DNA of 64,000 bases from JACPPO01 sp965262505 (GTDB lineage: Bacteria > Acidobacteriota > Vicinamibacteria > Vicinamibacterales > UBA2999), in assembly GCA_965262505.1 (NCBI GenBank), contig CBDHFM010000030.1, positions 4,712,001 through 4,776,000 of the forward strand, in the 5' to 3' direction. How positions within the stretch are numbered: position 1 is the first letter of the stretch; every line of letters begins with the position of its first letter. The notes beneath the pieces are model-generated. The model searched no databases, was not told where the DNA came from, and saw only the letters and a program-made list of their open reading frames with translations. Shown here in pieces: positions 1 to 6,891 of this stretch. Made by a program: the position numbers and the translations under genes.

Positions 1-1106
1 GTCAGGCGAACCACGCGCGGCCGGATGTCCGGCGCGTGCCACGGCAGCTCGAGTTGCCTGGCATCCGCCGGCCTGAACCGGTCAAATGACACCGTCAGGC
101 GAAACAGGGTGGCCTGGGGACGCGCCTCGACAAGCGCCGCCCAGAGCCCGGTCAGCGCCTCGAGGCCCGCTCGATCATCGCTCGCGGTGGCGACTGGCGC
201 CGCCGCCGTCCAGCGCGGCGCGTCGAGACAGTCGACCGACAGCGTGAGCCGCTGGGCGAGATGTCCTTCCCGCCGCATGCGTCGGGCCGCCTTCACGACC
301 AGCTGCCGCGCCAGGATCCGGGCGGCCGCCGCCGGCCGCTGCTCCGGGGGCAAGACGCGGCCGTGGCCGATGGACCGACGCTGTGTCCGCGGCGGTGCCA
401 CCGCGTAGCCATGAAGCGCGTACCAGAACCGCGCGCCGGTCACGCTGCCCCAGGCTGCGCGGAGCTGAAGCGGGTCCGCTTGCCACAGATCCTCCACGGA
501 CGTGAGGCCCCATCGCGCCAGCCGCGTCCGCATCCGCGTGGCCACCCCGGGCAAGTCCTCGAGGTCGAGCGTGAGCAGACGCCCCGGCAGGTCCCGCGGC
601 TGCAGCACGGTCAGGCCATCCGGCTTGTCGAGGCCCGCGGCGATCTTGGCGAGCCAGCGGTTCGGGGCGTAGCCGATGGAACACGTGATGTGATCGCCCA
701 CGGTGTCACGGAGGCGCTGCTTGATCTGGTGCGTGAGGGCCGCAGGGATGTCGCGGGGTGCCACCGTGGCGGCGAGTTCGTCAATGGAGCACACAGCATC
801 AATGGGCAGCACGTCGAGAACCGCCGCGACGATACGGTGGTGGATGCGCGTATAGAGATCGGGCCGCTGGGGGACCAGTGCGATTCCCGGGCACCGTCGG
901 CGGGCGTCCGCGATGGCCATGCCAGTTGTGACCCCGGCGCGTTTGGCCAGTGTGTTGGCGGCGATCACGCAGCTGTTGACGGCCCCGGCGAACGGGATGA
1001 CCCCCAGGGGGCGGCCCTGCAACCGGCGGTCGGCTTGTTGTTCGCAGGCGGCAAAGAAGCCGTCGAAATCAATGTACAGCTGCTCCGGGAAGGTTGGCTT
1101 CCGCAC
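1..1106 (-). CDS. Y-family DNA polymerase (DinB/Pol IV-like), 3' end outside window
   Basis: Translesion DNA polymerase of the DinB/ImuB superfamily that copies past damaged template. Reading the minus strand from the GTG at 1106 gives about 368 residues with no stop before the window edge. The N-terminal catalytic motif reads YIDFDGFFAACE (metal-binding Asp). The second motif reads SIDELAAT in place of the usual SIDEAYLD. A helix-hairpin-helix-like stretch IGYAPNRWLAKIA followed by KPDGL matches the family's thumb-proximal motif. The SIDE motif keeps both acidic residues, so catalysis is plausible. The start is the first in-frame GTG before the conserved motif. The opposite strand carries a long open frame over the same bases, which I treat as a shadow. 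The C terminus lies beyond position 1. Confidence 0.9.
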   Translation of the reverse strand, partial: MRKPTFPEQLYIDFDGFFAACEQQADRRLQGRPLGVIPFAGAVNSCVIAANTLAKRAGVTTGMAIADARRRCPGIALVPQRPDLYTRIHHRIVAAVLDVLPIDAVCSIDELAATVAPRDIPAALTHQIKQRLRDTVGDHITCSIGYAPNRWLAKIAAGLDKPDGLTVLQPRDLPGRLLTLDLEDLPGVATRMRTRLARWGLTSVEDLWQADPLQLRAAWGSVTGARFWYALHGYAVAPPRTQRRSIGHGRVLPPEQRPAAAARILARQLVVKAARRMRREGHLAQRLTLSVDCLDAPRWTAAAPVATASDDRAGLEALTGLWAALVEARPQATLFRLTVSFDRFRPADARQLELPWHAPDIRPRVVRL

Positions 1107-1386
1107 CCGCGCACAATAGCGAATAAAACACGAATGCACAAGGTACAAAAGGGAATGATCTATGTTGTACCCAGCCATCGTGCCGGTAACAATGCAGGGA
1201 GTTGGCAGTCGGAGCCGCCGCAGAGACTAGATGTCGCTTTGGCTGGCCCCCCGCCGACCCGGAGGCCAAACGCGTCTACGATAGCCGTCGCCAAGGAGCC
1301 GCACGGTGTCGCGAACGACTCCGATGGGAACGTGGTGCTGCTGGTGGCGGTGGCGCCGAATCCGAACCGGTAGGACCTGCCCCGAT

Positions 1387-1935
1387 ATGCCTAACATTCT
1401 CTTCGCCGTTGCCATCACCATCCTCATTGCCTCGTTGGCGGGAGCAGTCTGGTCCGTGGCCGTCCCGGCCCGACGAATCTGGCCGCCACCAAGTCGTCGT
1501 TCCTGGCAGTACTTCCTGACCTGGGCCGGTTTCTGCGCAGTGTGCGGCATCAACCTCCTTCTCCTCCTCATGGACTGGAACTCCTGGGTCTTCCAGAGCC
1601 CTCTCCGGTTCGTCGTCGGGATCCCGTTGGCGCTGCTCGGCGGCATACTGGCGGTGTGGGGTATGGTCACGGTGGGCTGGAAGAACACGTCTGGGCTGAA
1701 GGGCGGGTTCGTGTCCGACGGACCCTACCGGTTCACGCGGAACCCACAGTATGTCGGTGACATCGTGTTCTTCATTGGCGTGGCCGTGATCGCGAACGCT
1801 GTGTTCCTGTGGATCGCGCATCTGCTGCTGGCGCTGGTGTTCGTCGTTGCGCCGCTCACCGAGGAGTCGTGGCTGGAGGAGCAGTACGGTGACGCGTACC
1901 GGGAGTATCAGACGCGGGTTCCGCGGTTCCTTTGA
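1387..1935 (+). CDS. Isoprenylcysteine carboxyl methyltransferase (ICMT/PEMT)-like membrane protein
   Basis: A 182-residue integral membrane protein of the ICMT/phospholipid methyltransferase superfamily; bacterial members are SAM-dependent methyltransferases whose substrates are mostly unknown. The sequence shows an N-terminal hydrophobic helix (residues about 4-25), two to three more hydrophobic segments, the family signature RFTRNPQYVGDIVF near residue 118, and the C-terminal block EESWLEEQYGDAYREY ending in VPRFL, which is typical. The frame stays open upstream of 1387, but the ATG at 1387 precedes the first membrane helix and is preceded by a GGTAGGA about 12 bases upstream. It is divergent from the polymerase gene, so 1107-1386 should hold both promoters; I see no further gene there. 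Confidence 0.85.
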   Translation: MPNILFAVAITILIASLAGAVWSVAVPARRIWPPPSRRSWQYFLTWAGFCAVCGINLLLLLMDWNSWVFQSPLRFVVGIPLALLGGILAVWGMVTVGWKNTSGLKGGFVSDGPYRFTRNPQYVGDIVFFIGVAVIANAVFLWIAHLLLALVFVVAPLTEESWLEEQYGDAYREYQTRVPRFL

Positions 1936-2511
1936 GGGTGCACCCCACAGACTCCACCCGGAACGTCAGCATACCGATATCGTGATACTGCTGGTGGCGT
2001 ATGGACGACACATAGTGCCGTAGCAGCCAGAGCGGGAGCTCGGGTCGGCGGTCAAACGGTTGCGGCACTTCATCCCGATGGAAGTCGCTGATAGGTCCGC
2101 GCTGCCTTCTTGTTGCCCATGCACCGGCTCCCGCTGGAATCCATGTCGAGGGGCTGTGGCCAGCGTTCATAGGAGCGGGCCGCGCGTGACGCGCATCGCG
2201 ACCCACACCGAAAGGCCCGCAGAGGCCCAGGCCAGGAATGTGGCGTTCGCCACGACGGTCGTGGCAGCGCCGCCGAAGGCTCGCGCGGGAGCGTAACGAT
2301 CCGGGCCGGCCGCCGCAGGTAACCGACCCAGCGGCAGTCGACGACCGGCAGCGGGACATTGGGCCGAGCCGGTACCGGGCTGCTCGGCGATGCGAGGGCC
2401 GACTCTGGAAAGGGTCCGACGGAGAGGAGCACGCCTCGTCTGCGCCTTTGACAGCCGCGACTCTGACGAGCTACGCTAATCAGCGGATTCTCATACCGGA
2501 GTGCGCCCTTA
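1936..2511. other. Intergenic stretch with a transposon scrap and no supported gene
   Basis: No reading frame here has recognisable protein features. The only identifiable item is a short piece of IS1380 transposase (listed separately). A minus-strand frame at about 1900-2090 has protein-like composition but overlaps the methyltransferase 3' end and matches no family I know. The promoter of the XRE gene at 2512 should lie in the last 100 bases. Confidence 0.5.
2098..2148 (-). mobile_element. IS1380 transposase internal fragment
   Basis: About 50 bases nearly identical to the internal region 57524-57575 of the intact IS1380 copy further along the window, covering the catalytic-Asp segment of the transposase. 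No ends are present, so this is a scar of an older insertion. Confidence 0.7.
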
Positions 2512-2835
2512 GTGAAAACGTTCGGCCAGATCATCGCCGAGGCCCGCAAGGCGCTCGGACTCAGCCAGAAAGACCTTGCTGCCCTCGTCCTCAAGGAGGA
2601 GGGTGAACCCATCTCACCGCAGTATCTCAACGACATTGAGCACGATCGCCGCAATCCTCCCTCGGAATTCATCATCCAGCAGTTCGCTAAACACTTGAAG
2701 CTCCGCTCGCAGCCTTTGATCGCCGCCGCCGGCCTGTGGCCGACGGACATTCGCGACAAGCTGCGTGCCGCCGATCCAAAGAAGGTCGACGAAGCCTTCA
2801 CGGCCTTTCGCCGGGTTCTGAAGGAGAAGCCCTGA
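2512..2835 (+). CDS. XRE-family helix-turn-helix regulator
   Basis: A 107-residue DNA-binding protein. The N-terminal half (IIAEARKALGLSQKDLA and then ISPQYLNDIEHDRRNPP) is a textbook Cro/CI-type HTH. The GTG at 2512 is the only start in front of the HTH. It lies 16 bases upstream of an ImmA/IrrE metallopeptidase gene. XRE plus ImmA/IrrE pairs are known from ICEBs1, Deinococcus and many islands, where the peptidase cleaves the repressor on a stress signal. By inference this pair could be the switch for neighbouring island genes. The regulator is of usual length and looks intact. Confidence 0.88.
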   Translation: MKTFGQIIAEARKALGLSQKDLAALVLKEEGEPISPQYLNDIEHDRRNPPSEFIIQQFAKHLKLRSQPLIAAAGLWPTDIRDKLRAADPKKVDEAFTAFRRVLKEKP

Positions 2836-2851
2836 CAGGGGACCGCCGGCG

Positions 2852-3553
2852 ATGAACTGGACACGTGACACCACCGGACGATTTCGCCAGAGGCCCCATT
2901 ACCTCAACAAGGAACTTGAGCAAGTCTGCGAGGATGCAATTTATAGGTTTCTGCAGGCGCGCCACGGCAGGGTGACCTTTCCGATCAGCACCGCAGATCT
3001 CACCGTGCTGATCGAACAAAATGTGGCCGATCTCGACAGCTACAGCGAACTCGAGGATGACATCGACGGGCTGACGGATTTCTTTCCCAGGAAGAAGCCC
3101 CGAGTGAAGATCGCCGCCCGCTTACAGGAACCCCGCTTCGAAAATCGCCTCCGCACGACGCTGACTCACGAATACGGCCATGTGATCCTGCACGGCTTCA
3201 TGTTCGCGCTCGAAGATGATCTCAAGAGGCTGTTTGACGGCAACGCGAAGGACACGCGCAACACGTGCCACCGCGATCACATCTACGGCAACCCCACCGA
3301 TTGGATGGAATGGCAGGCCGGGTTTGCCTGCGGCGCGCTGCTCATGCCGCAGAACGAGCTTGTGCGTGTGATTAAGGCATTTCGGGGTGCCGAGCACCTT
3401 CAGTACGCCGACATTGGCGTGAGTACCGATCCAGGCAAGCGGTTGATACAGCGCGTGATGGAGGCATTCCAGGTGTCGCAGGACGCCGCCCGCGTCCGGC
3501 TGGAGCAGTGCAGGGCTATCGTCCAGCATCCGATCGCGGGCCTGTTCGGCTAA
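2852..3553 (+). CDS. ImmA/IrrE-family zinc metallopeptidase
   Basis: A 233-residue protein with the metzincin-like motif HEYGHVILHG at about residues 106-115, preceded by the conserved LRTTLTHE context. This is the COG2856 signature; members cleave the XRE-type repressor encoded next door. A second acidic ligand is likely in the DWMEWQAGFACGALLMP segment, where EWQA corresponds to the ExNxFA-type helix of the family. The ATG at 2852 follows the XRE stop by 16 bases, so the two are probably one operon. There is no signal peptide, so it acts in the cytoplasm. The gene looks complete. Confidence 0.85.
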   Translation: MNWTRDTTGRFRQRPHYLNKELEQVCEDAIYRFLQARHGRVTFPISTADLTVLIEQNVADLDSYSELEDDIDGLTDFFPRKKPRVKIAARLQEPRFENRLRTTLTHEYGHVILHGFMFALEDDLKRLFDGNAKDTRNTCHRDHIYGNPTDWMEWQAGFACGALLMPQNELVRVIKAFRGAEHLQYADIGVSTDPGKRLIQRVMEAFQVSQDAARVRLEQCRAIVQHPIAGLFG

Positions 3554-3600
3554 ATTTTTTGCCCCCAAGATACCTACAACCGCGGATACGCGGATTAGCG

Positions 3601-3609
3601 TGCTATAAT
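3601..3609 (+). promoter_or_regulatory. Extended -10 promoter for the zinc-ribbon gene
   Basis: The sequence reads TGC followed by a perfect TATAAT at 3604-3609, i.e. an extended -10 element, 49 bases before the ATG at 3658. No good -35 is visible, which is normal for extended -10 promoters. This suggests the mini-genes and the ubiquitin-like operon downstream have their own promoter separate from the XRE/ImmA pair. Confidence 0.55.
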
Positions 3610-3657
3610 GCTTCCCAGAAGTTACATAACCTCATAGAGAACACATTGGAGGTATGG

Positions 3658-3807
3658 ATGGCGTACAGCATCGGCGAGAAACCGGGTAAGAGTAGGTATT
3701 GCTGCACGAAATGCAGCTGGAGCGTGGTCTTGGATGATGGCGAGGACCGGTTGCCCCCCTGTGGCAATTGCGGCCCGGGACAGAGCACAACTTATTCCCG
3801 GTGCTGA
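3658..3807 (+). CDS. Small zinc-ribbon protein (49 residues)
   Basis: A mini-protein with four paired cysteines: YCCTKC near residue 16 and PPCGNCG near residue 37, separated by an acidic strand (VVLDDGEDRL). This is a classical single zinc ribbon. The start at 3658 is fixed by GGAGG at 3648-3652 with a spacing of 5 and by the extended -10 just upstream. It is shorter than most annotation thresholds but has promoter, ribosome site and fold signature. The role is unknown; such ribbons often bind nucleic acid or act as small adaptors. It is followed closely by a GIY-YIG-like mini-gene. Confidence 0.7.
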   Translation: MAYSIGEKPGKSRYCCTKCSWSVVLDDGEDRLPPCGNCGPGQSTTYSRC

Positions 3808-3859
3808 GGGCAACCGGCAGCGACGGTCGACAGCCTATGGGGTGAAAGGAGGCTTAGGG

Positions 3860-4075
3860 GTGACGTGGTACGTAGGGCTCACTGACGACCCTGAGCGGCG
3901 GCGTGGAGAGCATGGGAATCCACCAGACTGGAAGCAGACAACTTTCAATAGTGAAGTTGAAGCCAGAACTTGGGAGAGGGGCTATACGAGCAAGCCAGGC
4001 TATCAAGGCGCAGCCGGCGGGTCAGGCTGGCGCTATGGCTACTGGTACACGATCACGGCGCAGACGGTGGAATAG
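3860..4075 (+). CDS. Small GIY-YIG-like protein (71 residues)
   Basis: The N terminus TWYVGLTDDPERRRGEHGNP resembles the start of GIY-YIG domains (YVG-, then the DPxRRxxEH helix). The C-terminal half (SGWRYGYWYTITAQT) may be the rest of a minimal fold. The GTG at 3860 is chosen because AAAGGAGG at 3845-3852 gives a spacing of about 7; an earlier in-frame GTG at 3842 lies in front of that ribosome site. Canonical nucleases also need a C-terminal Glu and Asn that I cannot assign here, so it may be non-catalytic. It lies between the zinc-ribbon gene and the ubiquitin-like gene. Confidence 0.55.
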   Translation: MTWYVGLTDDPERRRGEHGNPPDWKQTTFNSEVEARTWERGYTSKPGYQGAAGGSGWRYGYWYTITAQTVE

Positions 4076-4155
4076 AGAGTGCGCATCTGTGAATCGGTGC
4101 GCCGCATCCTGATTTCGCCAACGCTGGCTTCGGTGTCAGAAAGAGTAGAAACAGA

Positions 4156-4419
4156 ATGGAAACAGTAATCGCAGACATGAACGACGAAAAAATGGGCCAA
4201 GAGCCAAAATTCACCCTCGATATCGAGGGCGCGCTCAAACCGTGGAACCAAGACACCATTACCACTGAGCAGATCGCGGCGCTCGGCGGCTGGGACGTGT
4301 CCCTCGGGGTGCTTCTGATCGACAGAGACAACAACGAGCGGACGCTCCAACCTGGTGAGGTGGTGAAACTGGAGCCTGGCATGGGCTTTTCCAAGAAGGT
4401 GCGGTTCCGCCGCGGATAG
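4156..4419 (+). CDS. Ubiquitin-like protein (multiubiquitin-domain type)
   Basis: An 87-residue beta-grasp protein matching the prokaryotic multiubiquitin family (PF14452 type), here with a single domain: KFTLDIEGALKPW at the start, then TITTEQIAALGG, then PGEVVKLEPGMGFSKKVRFR, ending in RRG. The C-terminal Gly is exposed without processing, so it could be adenylated by an E1 directly. The next three genes encode an E2-like protein, a JAB peptidase and the start of an E1, which is the known layout of bacterial ubiquitin-like conjugation islands. The ATG at 4156 is the first in-frame start; an internal ATG at 4177 is also possible. The protein itself looks intact. Confidence 0.8.
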   Translation: METVIADMNDEKMGQEPKFTLDIEGALKPWNQDTITTEQIAALGGWDVSLGVLLIDRDNNERTLQPGEVVKLEPGMGFSKKVRFRRG

Positions 4420-4421
4420 TA

Positions 4422-4811
4422 GTGCAGGATCGGATCGATCAAGAACTCAACCTCCTTCGGCAGCGCTACCCTGGTTTGGAGTACCGGACAGACGGGCACT
4501 GGATTCGCATCCCCGCATATCCACTACTGGAAGGATGGAACCGATCGGCGAGCGATGTCGCGTTCCAGGTCCCTGTTGGGTATCCTGGCACGTCGCCGTA
4601 CGGCTTCTGCGCGCCGGAGGGCCTGCTTTTTGGCGGTCACCTACCAGGCAACTGCACGCCCGCCGACCCAATGCCGCCCTTTGGAGGCGCTTGGGTGCGC
4701 TTCTCATGGCAGCCCAAAAATGGCTGGCAACCAGCCGTCGATGTCACTGCTGGTTCGAACCTGCTCAATTGGGTAGTGAGCTTTGCGGAACGGTTCCGCG
4801 AGGGCAAATGA
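4422..4811 (+). CDS. E2-like ubiquitin-conjugating protein (Prok-E2 family E)
   Basis: A 129-residue protein starting at a GTG two bases after the Ubl stop. It has the E2-like core: a helical N terminus, LEYRTDGHWIRIPAYPL, VAFQVPVGYPGTSPYGFC (the GYP motif of the UBC fold) and a C-terminal block with FGGAWVRFSW and a closing helix. This matches the prokaryotic E2 family E found next to multiubiquitin genes. Two Cys residues (in YGFC and in PGNC) are candidates for the thioester-forming residue; I cannot decide between them from sequence alone. It is translationally coupled to the JAB gene through an ATGA overlap at 4808-4811. Confidence 0.75.
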   Translation: MQDRIDQELNLLRQRYPGLEYRTDGHWIRIPAYPLLEGWNRSASDVAFQVPVGYPGTSPYGFCAPEGLLFGGHLPGNCTPADPMPPFGGAWVRFSWQPKNGWQPAVDVTAGSNLLNWVVSFAERFREGK

Positions 4812-5332
4812 CAGAGATGACGGTCGTACGTGTTCCAGAACGGATCTACAGGAAGATGCGACGGCACCTTCTGCCGTGGTGGCATCGGGTCGAAGAGGCG
4901 GCCTTCCTATACGCGACGCCTACGAAGGATAGCCTGTTCGAGTATCTGGAGTGGTTCCCTGTGCCGGCTAGCGGGTTTGTATCCCGATCCGCGTATCACC
5001 TGGAACTCAACGACGAGACGCGCGCCATAGTCATCAAACGCGCCCACGATCTCGGCGCGTCGATCGTCGAACTGCACTCACATCTTGGCCGAGGGCAGGC
5101 CCGGTTTTCGCCTAGCGATCTCGCTGGGTTTCGCGACTTCGTTCCGCACGTCTTTTGGCGTCTCAAGCACTTGCCGTATCTCGCCGTCGTCATGACGCGC
5201 AGCGGGTTCGACGGCTTCGCATGGACGCGCGGTCCGGATACGCCCGAACGACTGCACGGCATTCAGGTAGGAAACCGCTTGCTCACGCCCACTAGGCTCT
5301 CATCGTTCCCCGATCATGAATGTGACGAGTGA
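4808..5332 (+). CDS. JAB/JAMM-domain deubiquitinase-like metallopeptidase
   Basis: A 174-residue protein with the JAMM metal motif HSHLGRGQARFSPSD near residues 91-105 (HxH, then S-x-x-D) and an upstream Glu in VEEAAFLY near residue 23. The JAB family removes ubiquitin-like tags from targets. The ATG at 4808 overlaps the E2 stop, and the 3' end overlaps the E1 start by 17 bases, so this is a tight operon. All metal ligands are present, hence probably active. The stand-alone JAB here would be the deconjugating arm of the system. Confidence 0.78.
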   Translation: MTEMTVVRVPERIYRKMRRHLLPWWHRVEEAAFLYATPTKDSLFEYLEWFPVPASGFVSRSAYHLELNDETRAIVIKRAHDLGASIVELHSHLGRGQARFSPSDLAGFRDFVPHVFWRLKHLPYLAVVMTRSGFDGFAWTRGPDTPERLHGIQVGNRLLTPTRLSSFPDHECDE

Positions 5333-5395
5333 CCGATTCGATCGCCAAGTGAGGTTCTTCGGGCAGGAAGGCCAGGAACGCTTGGCCGCTGCCCG
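5316..5395 (+). pseudogene. E1-like (ThiF-family) gene, truncated after about 26 codons
   Basis: The ATG at 5316 starts a frame whose first residues (SDRFDRQVRFFGQEGQERL) are the classical N terminus of E1/ThiF adenylating enzymes (RxxRQ-x-x-x-x-G). The frame then runs straight into an IS481-type terminal sequence at 5396, so the nucleotide-binding GxGxxG and the catalytic Cys are absent. The conjugation cascade therefore lacks its activating enzyme in this copy unless an E1 is supplied from elsewhere. Confidence 0.75.
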
Positions 5396-5478
5396 TGTGC
5401 GTCTCGAATTCCCAATTCTCTCGCTGAATCCAGGATTGAGGCAACGTTGCGTGGCGCCTGACGTCTGGCCTACGCGGA
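5396..5478 (+). mobile_element. IS481-like element, terminal fragment
   Basis: Begins with TGTGCGTCTCGAATTCCC, the inverted repeat seen at 60418 (other strand) and 38055. About 80 bases match the transposase-proximal upstream end of the intact element at 59217-60418 and nearly all of it matches 38055-38130. The rest of the element is lost; an integrase fragment follows. Confidence 0.75.
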
Positions 5479-5481
5479 ACG

Positions 5482-5570
5482 GCATGGCGACCCGGTCGGG
5501 GACGTCGGCGCGGATCAGGTTGCGGGCGGCAGTGCGGCGGCAATCGTGGAGGAAGCGGGTCGGCACGCCG
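5482..5570 (-). pseudogene. Tyrosine recombinase fragment
   Basis: On the minus strand it reads PTRFLHDCRRTAARNLIRA and onward, nearly identical to the HxxR box of the intact recombinase at 41511-42500 (its bases about 41705-41793). Only about 30 codons remain. Confidence 0.75.
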
Positions 5571-5571
5571 G

Positions 5572-5844
5572 CTATGCCCCGGATTTCGTTTTCAACTCCG
5601 CGTCATGTTCCGTAAGGAACGCTCGAATTTCATCGGTCATGGCCAGCAACGTGATCCACTGCTCCTTATAGAGCGTGACGGGAAAGCGACCGAGGCCATA
5701 CACCGACACGCCCCCCTTCTCGCTGACCTTGAGGTTGACGGTGCGCCCCCGGTCGCGCTTCAGGCGCGCATTTTCTGTTTTGAGTCGCTCAAGTTCTGCT
5801 TGCAGGTTGTCGTCCACTATGGGGGGCTCCTCTATTCGAGTCAT
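5572..5844 (-). CDS. Conserved hypothetical protein with N-terminal coiled coil
   Basis: A 90-residue protein: an N-terminal leucine-rich coiled coil (residues about 14-32), then VNLKVSEKGGVSVYGLGRF and a helical C terminus (PVTLYKEQWITLLAMTDEI). This KVSEKG...VYGLGRFPVTLY block recurs in short proteins of unknown function in several phyla; I do not know its role. The ATG at 5844 precedes the coil. It lies alone between the recombinase fragment and an IS5 scrap, and its upstream region is only about 100 bases long before the IS5 piece, so the promoter may be damaged. Confidence 0.65.
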   Translation of the reverse strand: MTRIEEPPIVDDNLQAELERLKTENARLKRDRGRTVNLKVSEKGGVSVYGLGRFPVTLYKEQWITLLAMTDEIRAFLTEHDAELKTKSGA

Positions 5845-5945
5845 CGTACGCGGCGTCACGCGGCGTTGGTGCACGGATCCCGCGCCCTCGGTGAGCCACG
5901 ATCGACCTCCTGGCCATCGTGGCGACAGCAGGTGCATGATCTCGA

Positions 5946-6012
5946 CATGAAGTCGAGCGTGCACCCAAAGTACAAGACAAAATACCACGTCGGGAATTGG
6001 CCGGCTGGCTGG
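5946..6012 (+). mobile_element. IS5-family transposase N-terminal scrap (diverged)
   Basis: The bases encode MKSSVHPKYKTKYHVGNWPA, a diverged version of the first 20 residues of the IS5 transposases elsewhere in the window. No ends are present. It is more diverged than the other copies, so it is probably older. Confidence 0.6.
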
Positions 6013-6058
6013 GTGAACCGCCGCCCAGAAGATCAGATCGCGTATCTCCGAGAAGAGC

Positions 6059-6088
6059 AACGGGGCCTCCGGGCTTGGAGGCCCCGTT
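6059..6088. terminator. Strong 12-bp hairpin, terminator-like
   Basis: AACGGGGCCTCC pairs perfectly with GGAGGCCCCGTT around a 6-base loop. There is no T-run on the + side, so an intrinsic terminator is only likely, not proven. It sits between IS5 scraps and may protect the 90-residue gene region from read-through. Confidence 0.45.
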
Positions 6089-6124
6089 GGGCCCGGCGCG
6101 TGCCCGTGGTTGGCTGCGGCGAGA

Positions 6125-6480
6125 GGCGTTGTTGCATGAAGACCCTGTGGGGGGGGCGCACTTCTCGTGACCCTCCGCAGGAGCCACACTACAGGGATGA
6201 AGTCGAAGGTCCATCCCACGTACAAGACGAAGTACCGCGTTGCGAACTGGCCGGCCTATAACCAAGCCCTCGTTCGACGCGGCGATGTGACGGTGTGGTT
6301 GTCCTCGGAGGCGATCGCTGCCTGGACGCCCCGCCGGAGCGGCCGGCGGGGTGGGCAGCGGCGCTACTCGGATCTCGCCATCGAGACCGCCCTGACCCTG
6401 CGACTCCTCTACCATCTCCCGCTGCGCCAGGCCGAAGGGTTCCTGCACGCACTGTTCGGGATGATGCGCCTCGACCTCTC
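6125..6480 (+). mobile_element. IS5-family element, left 356 bp only
   Basis: Starts with the left terminal repeat GGCGTTGTTGCATGAA and encodes the first 95 residues of the transposase from the ATG at 6197. It is interrupted by a second IS5 left end at 6481. Confidence 0.85.
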
Positions 6481-6658
6481 GGCGTTGTTGCATGAATACC
6501 CGCTGCGGGTGGGGCGGCGTGGCCCGCACTTCTCGGGACCCGCCGCAGGAGCCACACTACGGGGATGAAGTCGAAGGTTCATCCCAGGTATAAGACGAAG
6601 TATCGCGTGGCGAACTGGGCGGCCTACAATCAGGCCCTCGTTCGCCGCGGCGATGTGA
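6481..6658 (+). mobile_element. IS5-family element, left 178 bp only
   Basis: A second left end in the same orientation, with transposase start ATG at 6565 and about 31 codons. It is interrupted at 6659 by the MITE. The reading frame from 6565 stays open through the MITE into the nuclease fragment downstream. Confidence 0.85.
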
Positions 6659-6891
6659 GGCGTTGTTGCATGAATACCCTGTGGGGGTGGGGTCGCGCGT
6701 CGTGGGCCGGCTGTGGCCCTGACGTGAGGCGGGGCGGGCAGACGCTGATCATGGGATATTCGGCCGATAAGAGCCCGCTAATCGGCCATTTAGCGGGCCC
6801 CCTCCGGCGGCTGGAGCCACTGGGAGCACAGCGTCAGGAGAAGTGCGGGCCAAACCGCCCCACCCCCACAGGGTATTCATGCAACAACGCC
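6659..6891. mobile_element. MITE with IS5-type ends, copy 1 (233 bp)
   Basis: Both ends carry the IS5 left-end repeat GGCGTTGTTGCATGAA extended to a perfect inverted repeat of more than 30 bp. It has no transposase; the interior is unlike IS5 and contains a phased 11-bp repeat array (6758-6801). A second copy lies at 34020-34261. It was presumably moved by the IS5 transposase. Confidence 0.85.
6758..6801. repeat. Four phased 11-bp repeats inside MITE copy 1
   Basis: The units are ATTCGGCCGAT, AAGAGCCCGCT, AATCGGCCATT and TAGCGGGCCCC, back to back with an 11-base period. The same unit type flanks the tyrosine recombinase at 41330-42753. Confidence 0.7.

Noticed and set aside
261..1373. Long plus-strand frame (370 codons) opposite the Y-family polymerase
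   Set aside because: Its translation is Arg/Gly/Pro-rich without motifs, while the complementary frame has all Y-family polymerase motifs.
1900..2359. Minus-strand gene downstream of the ICMT-like gene
   Set aside because: The protein-like part overlaps the ICMT gene and has no family resemblance; too little to call.
5397..5615. Continuation of the E1 frame to 5615
   Set aside because: After 5395 the sequence is IS481 end and recombinase fragment, not E1; the frame is open by chance.
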